A DNA stretch of 64,000 nt from Candidatus Aalborgicola defluviihabitans (GCA_016705575.1 JADIXX010000008.1:186001-250000), one strand, 5' to 3'. Counted from the stretch's first letter, positions 8,771 through 17,816 are shown. Notes: a model not told the origin generated them from the sequence alone. A program made the numbers and translations.

Positions 8771-11686
8771 ATGAAGCACGCTTTCAGCAACACCTTCAAG
8801 CCTTTCACAACCGCCTCAGGCAAATCCGGCACGCTGGTTTCGCTACCGGCACTGGCCAAGAAGTACCCCAACGTCCACCGGTTGCCCGTTTCGCTGCGCA
8901 TCGTGTTGGAAAGCGTGGTGCGCCACTGCGATGGCAAGCGAGTAACGGCTGACCATGTGGCCGAATTGGCCAACTGGCAGGCACAGGGCGTGCGCAGCGC
9001 AGAGATTCCGTTTGTGGTGTCACGCGTGGTGCTGCAAGACTTTACCGGCGTGCCGCTACTGGCCGATCTGGCTGCCATGCGCAGCACTGCCCAGCGCCTG
9101 GGCAAAGACCCGAAGTGCATCGAACCGCTGGTGCCAGTGGACTTGGTGGTGGACCACTCCATCATGGTGGATTCCTATGGGCAAAAAGACTCGCTGGACA
9201 TCAACATGAAGCTCGAATTCCAGCGCAACCGCGAGCGCTACGAGTTCATGAAGTGGGGCATGCAGGCGTTTGACACCTTTGGCGTGGTACCACCCGGCTT
9301 TGGCATCGTGCACCAGGTCAATTTGGAGTATCTGGCCCGCGGCGTGCACAAAACCAAGGACAAACTTTACTACCCCGATTCCCTGGTTGGTACCGACAGC
9401 CACACCACCATGATCAACGGCATTGGCGTGGTGGGCTGGGGGGTGGGCGGCATCGAGGCCGAGGCCGCCATGCTGGGCCAGCCGGTATACCTGCTGACAC
9501 CCGACGTGGTGGGCTTTGAGCTCACCGGGCGCCTGCGTGAGGGCGTGACCGCCACCGACCTGGTGCTGACCGTGACCGAGCAACTGCGCCGTGAAAAAGT
9601 GGTGGGCAGTTTTGTGGAATTTTTTGGCGAAGGCACCCAAAGCCTGGCCGTGCCAGACCGTGCCACCATCGGCAACATGGCGCCTGAATACGGTGCCACC
9701 ATGGGCTTCTTCCCGGTGGATGAGCGCACGCTGGATTACTTTAGGGGCACGGGTCGCACCAAGGCCGAGATCGACGCCTTTGAAGGCTATTTCCGCGCCC
9801 AAGGCATGTTTGGCGTGCCTGGCACCGCCGGCGCACCCAAGAGCCTGCAAGACATTGCCTACAGCCGCGTGGTGCGGCTGGACCTGGGCACGGTCACACC
9901 CAGCTTGGCCGGCCCCAAGCGCCCGCAAGACCGTATTGATCTGGGCCAAGTGGCCACGCAGTTTGCCAGCCTGTTCAGCAAGCCCGCCAGCGAAAACGGC
10001 TTCAGCCAGCCCAGCGAGCGGCTGCACACGCGCTTTGAGGTGCAGGCCGCACAGGACGGCGCGGGCGCTGTCGCACCGTTGGCGCCGCCGCTACTTGCGG
10101 GCAGTGCACGCCCCGCTGTCGAGATGGTGCAAAACCGCCCCACGCTGGAGGCCAGCAAGTCCGTCGCAGTCGCCCCGCAACACACCCACAGCGGTATCCA
10201 GGTGGGCCATGGGGACGTGCTGATTGCCGCCATCACCAGTTGCACCAACACCTCCAACCCCAGCGTATTGCTGGCGGCAGGGCTGTTGGCCAAGAAGGCG
10301 GTGGAGGCGGGGCTCAAAGTAGCGCCGCACATCAAGACCAGCCTGGCTCCGGGCTCGCGCATCGTGACCGAATACCTGACAGAGGCCGGCCTGCTGCCCT
10401 ACTTGGGCAAGCTGGGCTTTACCCTGGCGGGCTACGGCTGCACCACCTGCATTGGCAACGCGGGCGATTTAACGCCCGAGCTCAACGCCGCCATCACGCA
10501 GAACGATCTGGTCTGCGCCGCCGTGCTTTCGGGCAACCGCAATTTCGAAGCGCGCATCCACCCCAACATCAAGGCGAACTTTTTGGCCAGCCCACCGTTG
10601 GTAGTGGCCTATGCCATTGCCGGCAACGTGATGCGCGACCTGATGACCGAGCCCCTGGGTAAAGGCAAGGGCGGACGTGACGTGTACCTGGGCGACATCT
10701 GGCCCAGCAGCGACGAAATCCATGCCCTGATGCGCTTTGCCATGAAGGGCAAAGCCTTCCGCGCCAATTACGCCAAGGTGGCCACCGAGCCCGGCGCGCT
10801 GTGGGAAAAAATCAAGGGCGTATCGGGCCAAGCCTACACTTGGCCGGCCAGCACCTACATTGCAGAGCCGCCATTTTTTGATGATTTCGCTATGGATTCA
10901 GGAGCTGCTCATGTAGATCCGACGAGGGCTAGCGGCCGAAATGATTCCGAACAAGTCCACGGTGCACGCATCATGGCGTTGTTTGGCGACTCCATCACCA
11001 CCGACCACATCTCGCCTGCCGGTGCCATCAAAGAGAGCTCGCCGGCTGGCCTGTGGCTACAGTCCCACGGCGTGCAAAAGGCCGACTTCAACAGCTACGG
11101 CTCGCGCCGGGGTAACCACGACGTGATGGTGCGCGGCACGTTTGCCAATGTGCGCATCAAAAACCTGATGCTGGCGGTCCGCGCCGATGGCTCCCGTTTG
11201 GAGGGCGGCGTCACCCTGTACCAGGGGCCGCAAGGTGCCGGAGAACAAATATCCATCTTTGACGCAGCCAGCCGCTACATGGCCGCCAAGATTCCAACGG
11301 TGGTGTTTGCTGGCGAGGAATACGGCACCGGCTCCAGCCGTGACTGGGCTGCCAAAGGCACGCAACTGCTGGGCATCAAAGCCGTGGTAGCGCAGAGCTT
11401 TGAGCGCATCCACCGCTCCAACCTGGTGGGCATGGGCGTGTTGCCGCTGCAGTTCAAGGCCGGCGAAAGCTGGCAAAGCCTGGGCCTGACGGGCCAGGAA
11501 GTAATTGACATTGTGCCCAACGCAAACCTGACTCCACAGAGCGAGGCCCAGCTGACCATCACCCGGCCCGACGGCACAACGTCGCGGCACACCCTGCTGC
11601 TGCGCATCGACACGCCAATTGAGGTGGACTACTACCGCGCCGGGGGCATCCTGCCCTATGTGCTGCGGCAGTTGCTGGCGGCGTAG
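8771..11686 (+). CDS. acnA: Aconitate hydratase A
   Basis: The protein is 971 aa. This [4Fe-4S] enzyme interconverts citrate and isocitrate in the TCA cycle (cytoplasm). Cluster cysteines are visible in SCTNTSNPS and GCTTCIGNAG; substrate-site motifs include GTDSHTTMINGIG and, in the swivel domain, FGDSITTDHISPAG and GTGSSRDWAAKG. The ATG has a good GGAG ribosome binding site. Two stretches look longer than in typical AcnA: a low-complexity linker around residues 410-480 and about 20 residues just before the swivel domain. The second is encoded by a copy of the dispersed repeat (10889-10944), read through in frame. All catalytic motifs survive, so the enzyme is probably active. It is divergent from egtB. 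Confidence 0.95.
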   Translation: MKHAFSNTFKPFTTASGKSGTLVSLPALAKKYPNVHRLPVSLRIVLESVVRHCDGKRVTADHVAELANWQAQGVRSAEIPFVVSRVVLQDFTGVPLLADLAAMRSTAQRLGKDPKCIEPLVPVDLVVDHSIMVDSYGQKDSLDINMKLEFQRNRERYEFMKWGMQAFDTFGVVPPGFGIVHQVNLEYLARGVHKTKDKLYYPDSLVGTDSHTTMINGIGVVGWGVGGIEAEAAMLGQPVYLLTPDVVGFELTGRLREGVTATDLVLTVTEQLRREKVVGSFVEFFGEGTQSLAVPDRATIGNMAPEYGATMGFFPVDERTLDYFRGTGRTKAEIDAFEGYFRAQGMFGVPGTAGAPKSLQDIAYSRVVRLDLGTVTPSLAGPKRPQDRIDLGQVATQFASLFSKPASENGFSQPSERLHTRFEVQAAQDGAGAVAPLAPPLLAGSARPAVEMVQNRPTLEASKSVAVAPQHTHSGIQVGHGDVLIAAITSCTNTSNPSVLLAAGLLAKKAVEAGLKVAPHIKTSLAPGSRIVTEYLTEAGLLPYLGKLGFTLAGYGCTTCIGNAGDLTPELNAAITQNDLVCAAVLSGNRNFEARIHPNIKANFLASPPLVVAYAIAGNVMRDLMTEPLGKGKGGRDVYLGDIWPSSDEIHALMRFAMKGKAFRANYAKVATEPGALWEKIKGVSGQAYTWPASTYIAEPPFFDDFAMDSGAAHVDPTRASGRNDSEQVHGARIMALFGDSITTDHISPAGAIKESSPAGLWLQSHGVQKADFNSYGSRRGNHDVMVRGTFANVRIKNLMLAVRADGSRLEGGVTLYQGPQGAGEQISIFDAASRYMAAKIPTVVFAGEEYGTGSSRDWAAKGTQLLGIKAVVAQSFERIHRSNLVGMGVLPLQFKAGESWQSLGLTGQEVIDIVPNANLTPQSEAQLTITRPDGTTSRHTLLLRIDTPIEVDYYRAGGILPYVLRQLLAA
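10889..10944 (+). repeat. Dispersed repeat, copy 2, inside acnA
   Basis: The core GACGAGGGCTAGCGGCCGA is preceded by a decayed first hairpin (GCTAT ... GGAGC) and a diverged spacer. It is read in frame as part of acnA, giving residues around DPTRASGRND. In this frame the family sequence has no stop codon. It sits in a surface linker between the catalytic core and the swivel domain. Confidence 0.8.
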
Positions 11687-11768
11687 GACGCTTGCGTTAC
11701 AACAACCGCATCAACAGCCGGCGGCATTGCGGAAGCGGTTCCTCGCAAATGTAGTCGCGCCCAGACTG

Positions 11769-13676
11769 TTACCCGGCAAAAATCCGGGTGGCGTTGCGCC
11801 CTTGCGTCTTGGCAAGGTACAGCGCTTCATCGGCGTGGTGCAGTAACGCTTCCTTGTGCATACCCTCTTCTGGTACGCCTATAGCCACACCACCGCTGAT
11901 GGTCACCAACCCGTAGGATGACGGTGCGTGCACGATGCCCAGCGCTTCAACGGATTGGCGCACCACCTCAGCCAGCCGGTGGACGCCCTCTGCATCCACA
12001 TCGGCAGCAACAATGACAAACTCCTCGCCGCCATAGCGCGCCGCCAGCTCGCTGGGACGCCGGGAACAGGCTCGCAGAGCATTGGCAACGGCCTGCAAAC
12101 AGGCATCACCGGCCTGGTGCCCGTAGTGGTCGTTGTACTTTTTGAAGTGATCAATATCAAACAGCAAAACCGCAATGTATTCGCGGTTGCGCAACGCACG
12201 CGCCCATTCGTGGGCGAAGAACACGTCAAAGCGGCGGCGATTGGCGAGCCCTGTCAAACCGTCCGTGTTGGACAACTCCGACAGTACGCCATTGGCCTGC
12301 TCCAGCTGTGCCGTGCGCTCGGCCACCTCGAGGATCAAGGTCTCGTTGTAGTCGCGTATCAACGCATCGGCCAACATTTCCTGCGAAACGTCGATTGCGG
12401 TGCCGCGAAAACCACGCACACGACCCGTTTCGTCCCGCAGCGGCAGGCCACTGAGTCGAATCCAGCACGGACCCGATGCTTCGTCCACCAGGGTCAGTTC
12501 AACCTCCACGTTCTGAAACGCCTCGTGATTGGCCAACGCCTGCTGCAGTGCCATGCGTTGATCTGGCTCAGTTCGCTCGCCCAGGATAGACAACCACGAA
12601 TACCCCAACATAGGCACATCGTGATCCGCCAAGCCGCCGGATGCATTCACCAGAATGCCCTGCACATCACTTTCCCAAAGCAAGTCGTTGGATATGCTGG
12701 CAAAGTCACGGTAGCGCAGCAGCAACCGCTCACGGGCATCTACGGCCCCGCCCAGCCACATACCCACCGCGGCGATGGCAATCATGACGAACTGGTACTG
12801 AAAGGCCTGTTCTGCCAGTCCGTTCAGCGCCATCAAAATCACCAGGCCGGAATCAAGGATCAACGCCCCCAGCAAGGCACTGCGCATTCCATACAACATG
12901 GTGACGGTCACCAACGGCAACAGGAGAAACAAAGCCATGAGCGGAAAGTGCGCTTTCAACCCCAGATACCAGGGAATACCAAACACCAACACGAGCGATG
13001 CCACCATGGCCAGCGCTGTGTTTCGGTCCGCCGCTCGGATGGACAAGTGGCTGGAAGTTAAATGAAACCCGTCTCCGTGTTCGATGTAGTGCTGGATGCG
13101 CGGCCAAGCCCTTACCAACAGAATGGGAACCAGGGTAATGACGCCAACGAAGTTACCCAGCATCCAGTTTAAATAGGCATCTGGCCATTCGGACCGGGCG
13201 ATGATGCCGGTGTACAAAAGGCGATAAGAGCCGGCCAGCGCCTCCAGCGCGCACATCACAAAGGCCGACCCTATCAGCAAAGCCGTCGCGCTGGCTTGCG
13301 TAAAGTCCCAGGGCACTGGCTTCCAGCGGCGCACCGGCACAATGACCATGAGGAACACCAGAAACGATGCGGCCCCGTGGTAAGCCAGTTCAAACAGCAT
13401 TTCCCCCACAGTTGGGTGGGACGGCATCAATAACTGGATTAGCCAGAAGCACCCAAACGTGATCAATTCCACGATCATGCCCGGCAGACCGAACACCAGC
13501 AGACAGAAATACCGCAGTCCCATTGGCAGGAACCACAGGCTCACGCTATCCGATTGGTTGAGCAGCCCGGCCAGGTACCAGGTGGACAACCAGGTGACGA
13601 TATAGACACCGACGACGAACGAAAAACGTCGTCTGGCAGCCGGTGTGGCGAGGAAGAAATACGCGGATTTCATCAT
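11769..13676 (-). CDS. Membrane diguanylate cyclase: MASE1-like sensor, PAS, GGEEF
   Basis: The protein is about 635 aa. The first 300 residues contain about eight hydrophobic segments with the look of a MASE1 sensor. A PAS domain (about 315-440) ends in GFRGTAIDVSQE, a short coiled coil follows, then a GGDEF-family domain (about 470-630) with the active signature RYGGEEF. The inhibitory RxxD site is RPSE here, so product feedback is probably lost. The predicted role is signal-dependent cyclic di-GMP synthesis at the inner membrane. The ATG at 13676 is preferred over a GTG at 13688; neither has a clear ribosome binding site. It is convergent with acnA and shows no operon. Confidence 0.87.
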   Translation of the reverse strand: MMKSAYFFLATPAARRRFSFVVGVYIVTWLSTWYLAGLLNQSDSVSLWFLPMGLRYFCLLVFGLPGMIVELITFGCFWLIQLLMPSHPTVGEMLFELAYHGAASFLVFLMVIVPVRRWKPVPWDFTQASATALLIGSAFVMCALEALAGSYRLLYTGIIARSEWPDAYLNWMLGNFVGVITLVPILLVRAWPRIQHYIEHGDGFHLTSSHLSIRAADRNTALAMVASLVLVFGIPWYLGLKAHFPLMALFLLLPLVTVTMLYGMRSALLGALILDSGLVILMALNGLAEQAFQYQFVMIAIAAVGMWLGGAVDARERLLLRYRDFASISNDLLWESDVQGILVNASGGLADHDVPMLGYSWLSILGERTEPDQRMALQQALANHEAFQNVEVELTLVDEASGPCWIRLSGLPLRDETGRVRGFRGTAIDVSQEMLADALIRDYNETLILEVAERTAQLEQANGVLSELSNTDGLTGLANRRRFDVFFAHEWARALRNREYIAVLLFDIDHFKKYNDHYGHQAGDACLQAVANALRACSRRPSELAARYGGEEFVIVAADVDAEGVHRLAEVVRQSVEALGIVHAPSSYGLVTISGGVAIGVPEEGMHKEALLHHADEALYLAKTQGRNATRIFAG

Positions 13677-13688
13677 GCGGCAGCGCAC

Positions 13689-14147
13689 GCACTGCCCCCC
13701 CCCTGTTTATTGGTCTAATGCCAATAGTATGCACCCACTATGCCCAGCGCCGCGCCGCGCCGCAGCCCTGTCACTGGAGCCGTGGACCAGCGAGAACGGG
13801 CTGTACAAGCGCTGACATGGTGCCGCGCGCATCGACAATGCGGCACACACCAATGGCGAAATCACAGCAGCCGGGGTTGCGGCTCAATGACTTGCGATTG
13901 CTATTACAAATATAGCTGCATGCGAAGATTCTGCGAGGGCTAGCGGCCTATTTGGCATTGAATTTTCTGGCATGCGACGGCCTTGTGCAGGGCAGGCGTT
14001 ATTCCGCTGGCCAGCTTGGGCCCCGCCAATGGCTGGTTGCAGTGGTTCAGCGGACATTCAAGTAAGTGGCAATGCTGCGAAAGCTGGAGTAGCCCAAAGT
14101 GAAAAGAAGTCGTTCAGCCTGCTGAGGGATCGGTTTCAACGCTTGAG
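13689..14147. other. Intergenic region between the cyclase gene and the integron cassettes
   Basis: No convincing gene. Short frames here have no ribosome binding site and no family features. It holds one dispersed-repeat copy (13897-13958). At its right edge is a possible decayed attC remnant: on the minus strand the sequence CTTGAGCCCTAACTCAAGCG just after the cassette gene forms a 6-bp hairpin around a CCCTAAC core, but the partner core was not found. Confidence 0.6.
13897..13958 (+). repeat. Dispersed repeat, copy 3 (intergenic)
   Basis: First hairpin GCTAT/ATAGC with a seven-base loop, then a spacer and the core GCGAGGGCTAGCGGCCTATTT ending in GGCAT. It lies near the distal end of the integron cassettes. 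Confidence 0.85.
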
Positions 14148-14696
14148 TTAGGGCTCAAGTTGCGGGATGCCCAGCGCTTGACGAATGTACTCGGCGCGCT
14201 CGTCGGACAGAACGGTTCTACAGTTTCCATGATGCCACCATCCCACATACGTAGAGTTGTTTGCCCACGCCGGCGGCGGAGATGTTTCACCAGCGCTCCT
14301 TGTGAACCAAGTGCTTGCTCCGGAGGCTAGCTGTACGAGCGCAATGCCGTGCGCATCCGCAAACTCTATGGCCCCTGATTGAAAAGCAGACGTAGAGAAC
14401 AGCATTGCCTTTTGTGCTCCAAGCGACAATAGCTTGGCATGCAAAACTTGGACGTCCTGGCGCTCCACTTTGCGCTTGTGGTGCTTGCACTCGACTAGAA
14501 CGCAAAACTCAGCGCCTAAGGCCTTGAATGTTGCAGTTACGTCAATGATGTAATCGCCGTCCGCCGCGGACAGAGCATCGAGATGCTTCGACTGGTAACT
14601 GACAAGTGACTCAGACGCGGCATCCAGGATGCCTTTTACCGCTAGCTCGAACTCTGCTGGGCTTATTTCGATTGGGTCTGCTGAGATCATGACCAT
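14148..14696 (-). CDS. Integron cassette protein, Mrr-like restriction endonuclease fold
   Basis: The protein is 182 aa. The segment DYIIDVTATF followed by FCVLVECKHHKRKVERQDVQVL matches the D...E-x-K core of PD-(D/E)XK nucleases of the Mrr/type IV group. A second half, with KAMLFSTSAFQSGAIEFADAHGIALV, is typical of Mrr_cat domains. It may cut modified or foreign DNA, but no target-recognition domain is seen. The ATG lies nine bases inside the cassette boundary, as is usual for cassette genes, with no separate promoter. Base composition is clearly more AT-rich than neighbouring housekeeping genes. It is the second cassette, transcribed away from intI. Confidence 0.7.
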   Translation of the reverse strand: MVMISADPIEISPAEFELAVKGILDAASESLVSYQSKHLDALSAADGDYIIDVTATFKALGAEFCVLVECKHHKRKVERQDVQVLHAKLLSLGAQKAMLFSTSAFQSGAIEFADAHGIALVQLASGASTWFTRSAGETSPPPAWANNSTYVGWWHHGNCRTVLSDERAEYIRQALGIPQLEP

Positions 14697-14699
14697 GAG

Positions 14700-14767
14700 C
14701 CCTAACGCTCAAGCTAAGCGGCAGGCACGCCGGAGGCGGGACTGTCCGCTTGAGCGCCTTGTTGGGT
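14700..14767 (-). other. attC recombination site (59-base element) between two integron cassettes
   Basis: Read on the minus strand, ACCCAAC opens the site and GTTAGGGC closes it. Between them, CGCTCAAG near one end pairs with CTTGAGCG near the other, giving the imperfect palindrome expected of attC. The predicted crossover is at G/TTAGGG (14705/14706). It marks the end of the first cassette and the start of the second. Confidence 0.85.
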
Positions 14768-15265
14768 GACAACGCCGCATGAAATAAGGAATGCGCGCAA
14801 CTCATAGAACTGCTGAAAGCAAAGCTCAGTGACATCCGTAAGCTTGCCTTCATACTCAATGTAGTGAGTGGCGCCGATGTGTAGAGCGACCCCTTTTGAA
14901 GCTGATCGTTCTTCTTGAACTAAGCGTGGCGTTTTGCGGAGGTCAAAATTAACTGCGTCTCCCTGCGGCGGTATGTACCCGGAGTGATCAATGCCGACGT
15001 GCTTCTCATGAATGGTGATGTTGCGAATACCTTGACCGCCGAGTAGCGTCGAGTGAGCAGCCTTGTATGCCTTGATTGCCTCAACGCCTGTAAATGGTTT
15101 GGCCTGCTCAAGCGCGGAATAAAGGGAATTGAGGACGGCACCAAGCAAATACGACACTTCCAGCGCTGATGCCGAACCATGAGTGAGTGGGCGTTTCCTT
15201 TTTTCAAGAGCGTCCAGGAGCTCTAAGAAGAATCCAGCTTCTGCGAGTTTGGCAGCACTGCTCAT
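14714..15265 (-). CDS. Integron cassette protein of unknown function
   Basis: The protein is 183 aa, mainly alpha-helical, without signal peptide or membrane segment. I do not recognise a family; the N-terminal helices resemble HEPN-like folds only loosely. The stop codon lies inside the attC site, so roughly the last 17 residues (QQGAQADSPASGVPAA) are encoded by attC and probably carry no conserved function. The ATG is 12 bases inside the predicted cassette boundary at 15277/15278. Composition is AT-rich compared with the surroundings. It is the first cassette next to attI and would depend on an integron promoter. Confidence 0.7.
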   Translation of the reverse strand: MSSAAKLAEAGFFLELLDALEKRKRPLTHGSASALEVSYLLGAVLNSLYSALEQAKPFTGVEAIKAYKAAHSTLLGGQGIRNITIHEKHVGIDHSGYIPPQGDAVNFDLRKTPRLVQEERSASKGVALHIGATHYIEYEGKLTDVTELCFQQFYELRAFLISCGVVTQQGAQADSPASGVPAA

Positions 15266-15330
15266 GTTGTCAGCAAACGTAATTTAGTTTGGTCAGCCCG
15301 GTTGATACACCCGGAACGTGACGATACATC
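15266..15330 (-). other. Probable attI region
   Basis: This lies between the first cassette and the integrase gene, where attI is expected. On the minus strand ACGTTTGCT provides a plausible crossover G/TT at 15277/15278, but the match to the GTTRRRY core is imperfect, so limits are approximate. Confidence 0.45.
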
Positions 15331-15356
15331 TTTTTGGAAAAAACAGCGGAACCCGC

Positions 15357-15399
15357 TTGCCTGTTGGCTCTTCAATCCATATACTGGATAGATAAACAG
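15357..15399 (+). promoter_or_regulatory. Integrase promoter with overlapping LexA box
   Basis: A -35 TTGCCT (15357-15362), a 17-base spacer and a -10 TATACT (15380-15385) precede intI. CTGGATAGATAAACAG (15384-15399) fits the CTG-N10-CAG LexA operator and overlaps the -10. SOS control of integron integrases through LexA is established for other integrons; here it is predicted from position and sequence. Confidence 0.75.
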
Positions 15400-15412
15400 G
15401 TATAAATTTTCC

Positions 15413-16015
15413 ATGAAACCCGGTGCGCCTCCACTACAGTCTCCCCGCTTGCTCGATCAGGTTCGCGAGCGGGTTCGGTACATGCACTATAGCTTGAAGA
15501 CCGAGAAGGCTTACCTGTACTGGGTGCGATTTTTTGTCCGCTGGAGCGCAACCCAACCCGGCGGCATGCGCCACCCGCGAGAGATGGGCGTCCATGACGT
15601 TGAGGCGTTTCTGAGCATGATGGCCAACGAGCGCAAGGTCTCGGCATCCACCCACAACCAGGCGCTTAGTGCCCTGTTGTTTCTCTACCGTCACGCGTTG
15701 GACGTCGATTTGCCGTGGCTCAATGACGTTAACCGCCCTACGCAAAAGCGCCGCATTCCCAGTATGTTGACCAAAGACGAAGTGGCTGGGCTACTGGCGC
15801 ACATGGACGGCCCAGCCGCGTTGATGGCCCGCCTGCTTTACGGCACCGGTATGCGGCTGATGGAATGCATGCGCCTGCGCATCAAAGATGTCGATTTTGA
15901 CCGTCACGTCATCATCGTGCGTGACGCCAAGGGGGGCAAAGACCGGGTGGTGATGTTGCCCCGCTCACTGGCGACGCCGCTGCGCCAGCAGTTGTTGGCC
16001 GCACGCAACCAATAG
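15413..16015 (+). pseudogene. intI: Truncated integron integrase
   Basis: The remaining 200 aa align with the N-terminal two thirds of IntI tyrosine recombinases (usually about 320-340 aa). They include the SAM-like domain (RYMHYSLKTEKAYLYWVRFF) and the first catalytic-domain part with LLYGTGMRLMECMRLRIKDVDF and the lysine region KGGKDR. The frame stops after LRQQLLAARNQ, so the HxxR box and the nucleophilic tyrosine are missing, and no continuation is visible in other frames. A dispersed-repeat copy and the purH terminator begin within 35-100 bases, suggesting deletion of the 3' end. The ATG start has the promoter and LexA box immediately upstream. It should be inactive as a recombinase, so the cassettes are fixed unless another IntI acts in trans. 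Confidence 0.88.
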
Positions 16016-16046
16016 GAGCATGATCGGCAGGCGCAGTGCACCAACT

Positions 16047-16106
16047 GCACTACACTTTTAATAGCTGCTTACGCATATTTCACGAGGGCTAGAGCCCGAT
16101 TTGGCA
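16047..16106 (+). repeat. Dispersed repeat, copy 4 (intergenic)
   Basis: A weak first hairpin with AATAGC, the spacer TGCTTACGCATATTTC, and the core ACGAGGGCTAGAGCCCGATTTGGCAT. It is one of the best-preserved copies. It lies between convergent intI and purH, directly against the purH terminator. Confidence 0.88.
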
Positions 16107-16107
16107 T

Positions 16108-16134
16108 AAAAAAAGCCACCCAAAGGTGGCCTTT
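16108..16134 (-). terminator. Intrinsic terminator of purH
   Basis: GCCACC/GGTGGC stem with a short loop; on the minus strand it is followed by a run of seven T. It lies 24 bases after the purH stop. Confidence 0.85.
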
Positions 16135-16157
16135 ATCGTGTGGCGCACAGCAACCGC

Positions 16158-17756
16158 TTAATGGCGGAAGTGGCGCACGCCGCTGAACACCATGGCCACG
16201 CCGCGTTCGTTGGCGGCGGCGATCACCTCGTCGTCGCGCATGGAGCCGCCGGGCTGGATGATGCAGGTGGCGCCTTGGTCCACCACCACGTCCAGGCCGT
16301 CACGGAACGGGAAGAAGGCGTCGCTGGCGACCACGGTGCCGGCCAGTGACAGGTTGGCGTGGCCGGCCTTGATGCTGGCGATGCGGGCCGAGTCCAAACG
16401 GCTCATCTGGCCTGCGCCCACGCCCATGGTCATGCCGCCTTTGCAGAAGACGATGGCGTTGGATTTGACGAACTTGGCCACGTTCCAGGCAAAGAGCAAG
16501 TCGTTCAACTCTTCTTGGGTGGGTTGCTTGGTGGTGACCACTTTCAGGTCGGCCAAGGTCAACTCATGGTTGTCGGAGGTCTGCAGCAAGATGCCGGAGC
16601 CAATGCGCTTCATGTCCATGGCGTTGCGGCCATTGTCCCAATCGCTGGTGCCGCCTTTGGGCAGGTCGATTTGCAGAATGCGCACATTGACTTTGGACTT
16701 GAACACTTCCAGCGCCGCAGCGGTGAAGCTGGGGGCCATCAGCACTTCGACAAACTGCTTGGAAATTTGCTGCGCAGCCGCTTCGTCCAGCTCCGTATTC
16801 AGGGCAATGATGCCGCCAAAGGCCGAAGTGGGGTCAGTCTGGAATGCCTTGCTGTAGGTCTCCAACGCATTTTTGCCAACCGCCACGCCGCAGGGGTTGG
16901 CATGTTTGACGATCACGCAAGCCGGGGTATCAAAACTTTTGACGCATTCCCAGGCCGCATCGGCATCGGCAATGTTGTTGTACGACAGTTCTTTGCCCTG
17001 CAACTGCTTGGCCGTGACCAGCGAGCCGGGTGCGGGGTACAGGTCGCGGTACAGCGCGGCACTTTGGTGGCTGTTTTCACCGTAGCGCAGGTCTTGCACT
17101 TTGATGAAACGGCCATTGCTTTGACCGGGAAAAAGGTCCAGCTTAGGCGCTTGGTTACCAGCAGGCACCTCATCACCCACCTGCACGGCACTCAGGTAGT
17201 CGCTGATCGCGCCGTCGTACTGGCTCACGCGGTTGAACGCGGCCACGCTCAACGCAAACTTGGTTTTGTCGCTGACTTTGCCATTGGCTTTCAGCTCCGC
17301 AATCACGGTGGCGTATTGCGACGCGTCGGTCAGCACGGCCACGTCTTTCCAGTTCTTGGCGGCGCTGCGCACCATGGCCGGGCCGCCGATGTCGATGTTC
17401 TCGATCGCGTCTTCCAGCGTGCAACCGGCTTTGGCTACAGTGGCTTCAAACGGGTAGAGGTTAACCACCAGCACGTCGATGGTGTCGATTTTGTGCTCGG
17501 CCAATGCGGCCATGTGCTCGGGGAAGTCGCGGCGAGCCAGCAAGCCACCGTGCACGCGCGGGTGCAGGGTTTTGACACGGCCGTCCAGCATTTCGGGGAA
17601 GCCGGTCATCTCGGCCACTTCGGTTACGGGCAGGCCTTGTTCAGCCAGCAGTTTGGCGGTGCCGCCGGTGGACAAGAGCTTGATGCCTTGTGCGTGCAGG
17701 GCTTGCGCCAGTTCGACGATGCCGGTTTTGTCGGAGACAGAGAGAAGTGCGTTCAT
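16158..17756 (-). CDS. purH: Bifunctional AICAR transformylase / IMP cyclohydrolase
   Basis: The protein is 532 aa and performs the last two steps of IMP synthesis. The N-terminal MGS-like cyclohydrolase domain begins NALLSVSDKTGI and includes STGGTAKLL and GRVKTLHPRVHGGLLARRD. The C-terminal transformylase carries the catalytic Lys-His in KHANPCG and ends around QPGGSMRDDEVIAAANERG. The frame is open 20 codons further upstream, but similarity and an ATG put the start at 17756. It is the third gene of dusB-fis-purH, 60 bp after fis, and ends in a clear intrinsic terminator. Confidence 0.97.
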   Translation of the reverse strand: MNALLSVSDKTGIVELAQALHAQGIKLLSTGGTAKLLAEQGLPVTEVAEMTGFPEMLDGRVKTLHPRVHGGLLARRDFPEHMAALAEHKIDTIDVLVVNLYPFEATVAKAGCTLEDAIENIDIGGPAMVRSAAKNWKDVAVLTDASQYATVIAELKANGKVSDKTKFALSVAAFNRVSQYDGAISDYLSAVQVGDEVPAGNQAPKLDLFPGQSNGRFIKVQDLRYGENSHQSAALYRDLYPAPGSLVTAKQLQGKELSYNNIADADAAWECVKSFDTPACVIVKHANPCGVAVGKNALETYSKAFQTDPTSAFGGIIALNTELDEAAAQQISKQFVEVLMAPSFTAAALEVFKSKVNVRILQIDLPKGGTSDWDNGRNAMDMKRIGSGILLQTSDNHELTLADLKVVTTKQPTQEELNDLLFAWNVAKFVKSNAIVFCKGGMTMGVGAGQMSRLDSARIASIKAGHANLSLAGTVVASDAFFPFRDGLDVVVDQGATCIIQPGGSMRDDEVIAAANERGVAMVFSGVRHFRH

Positions 17757-17816
17757 AAAGAGGCGGGCGAAGTTAAAAATGGGGGTGGCCACAGCGGCCG
17801 TAGGCGGATGGCCCAC

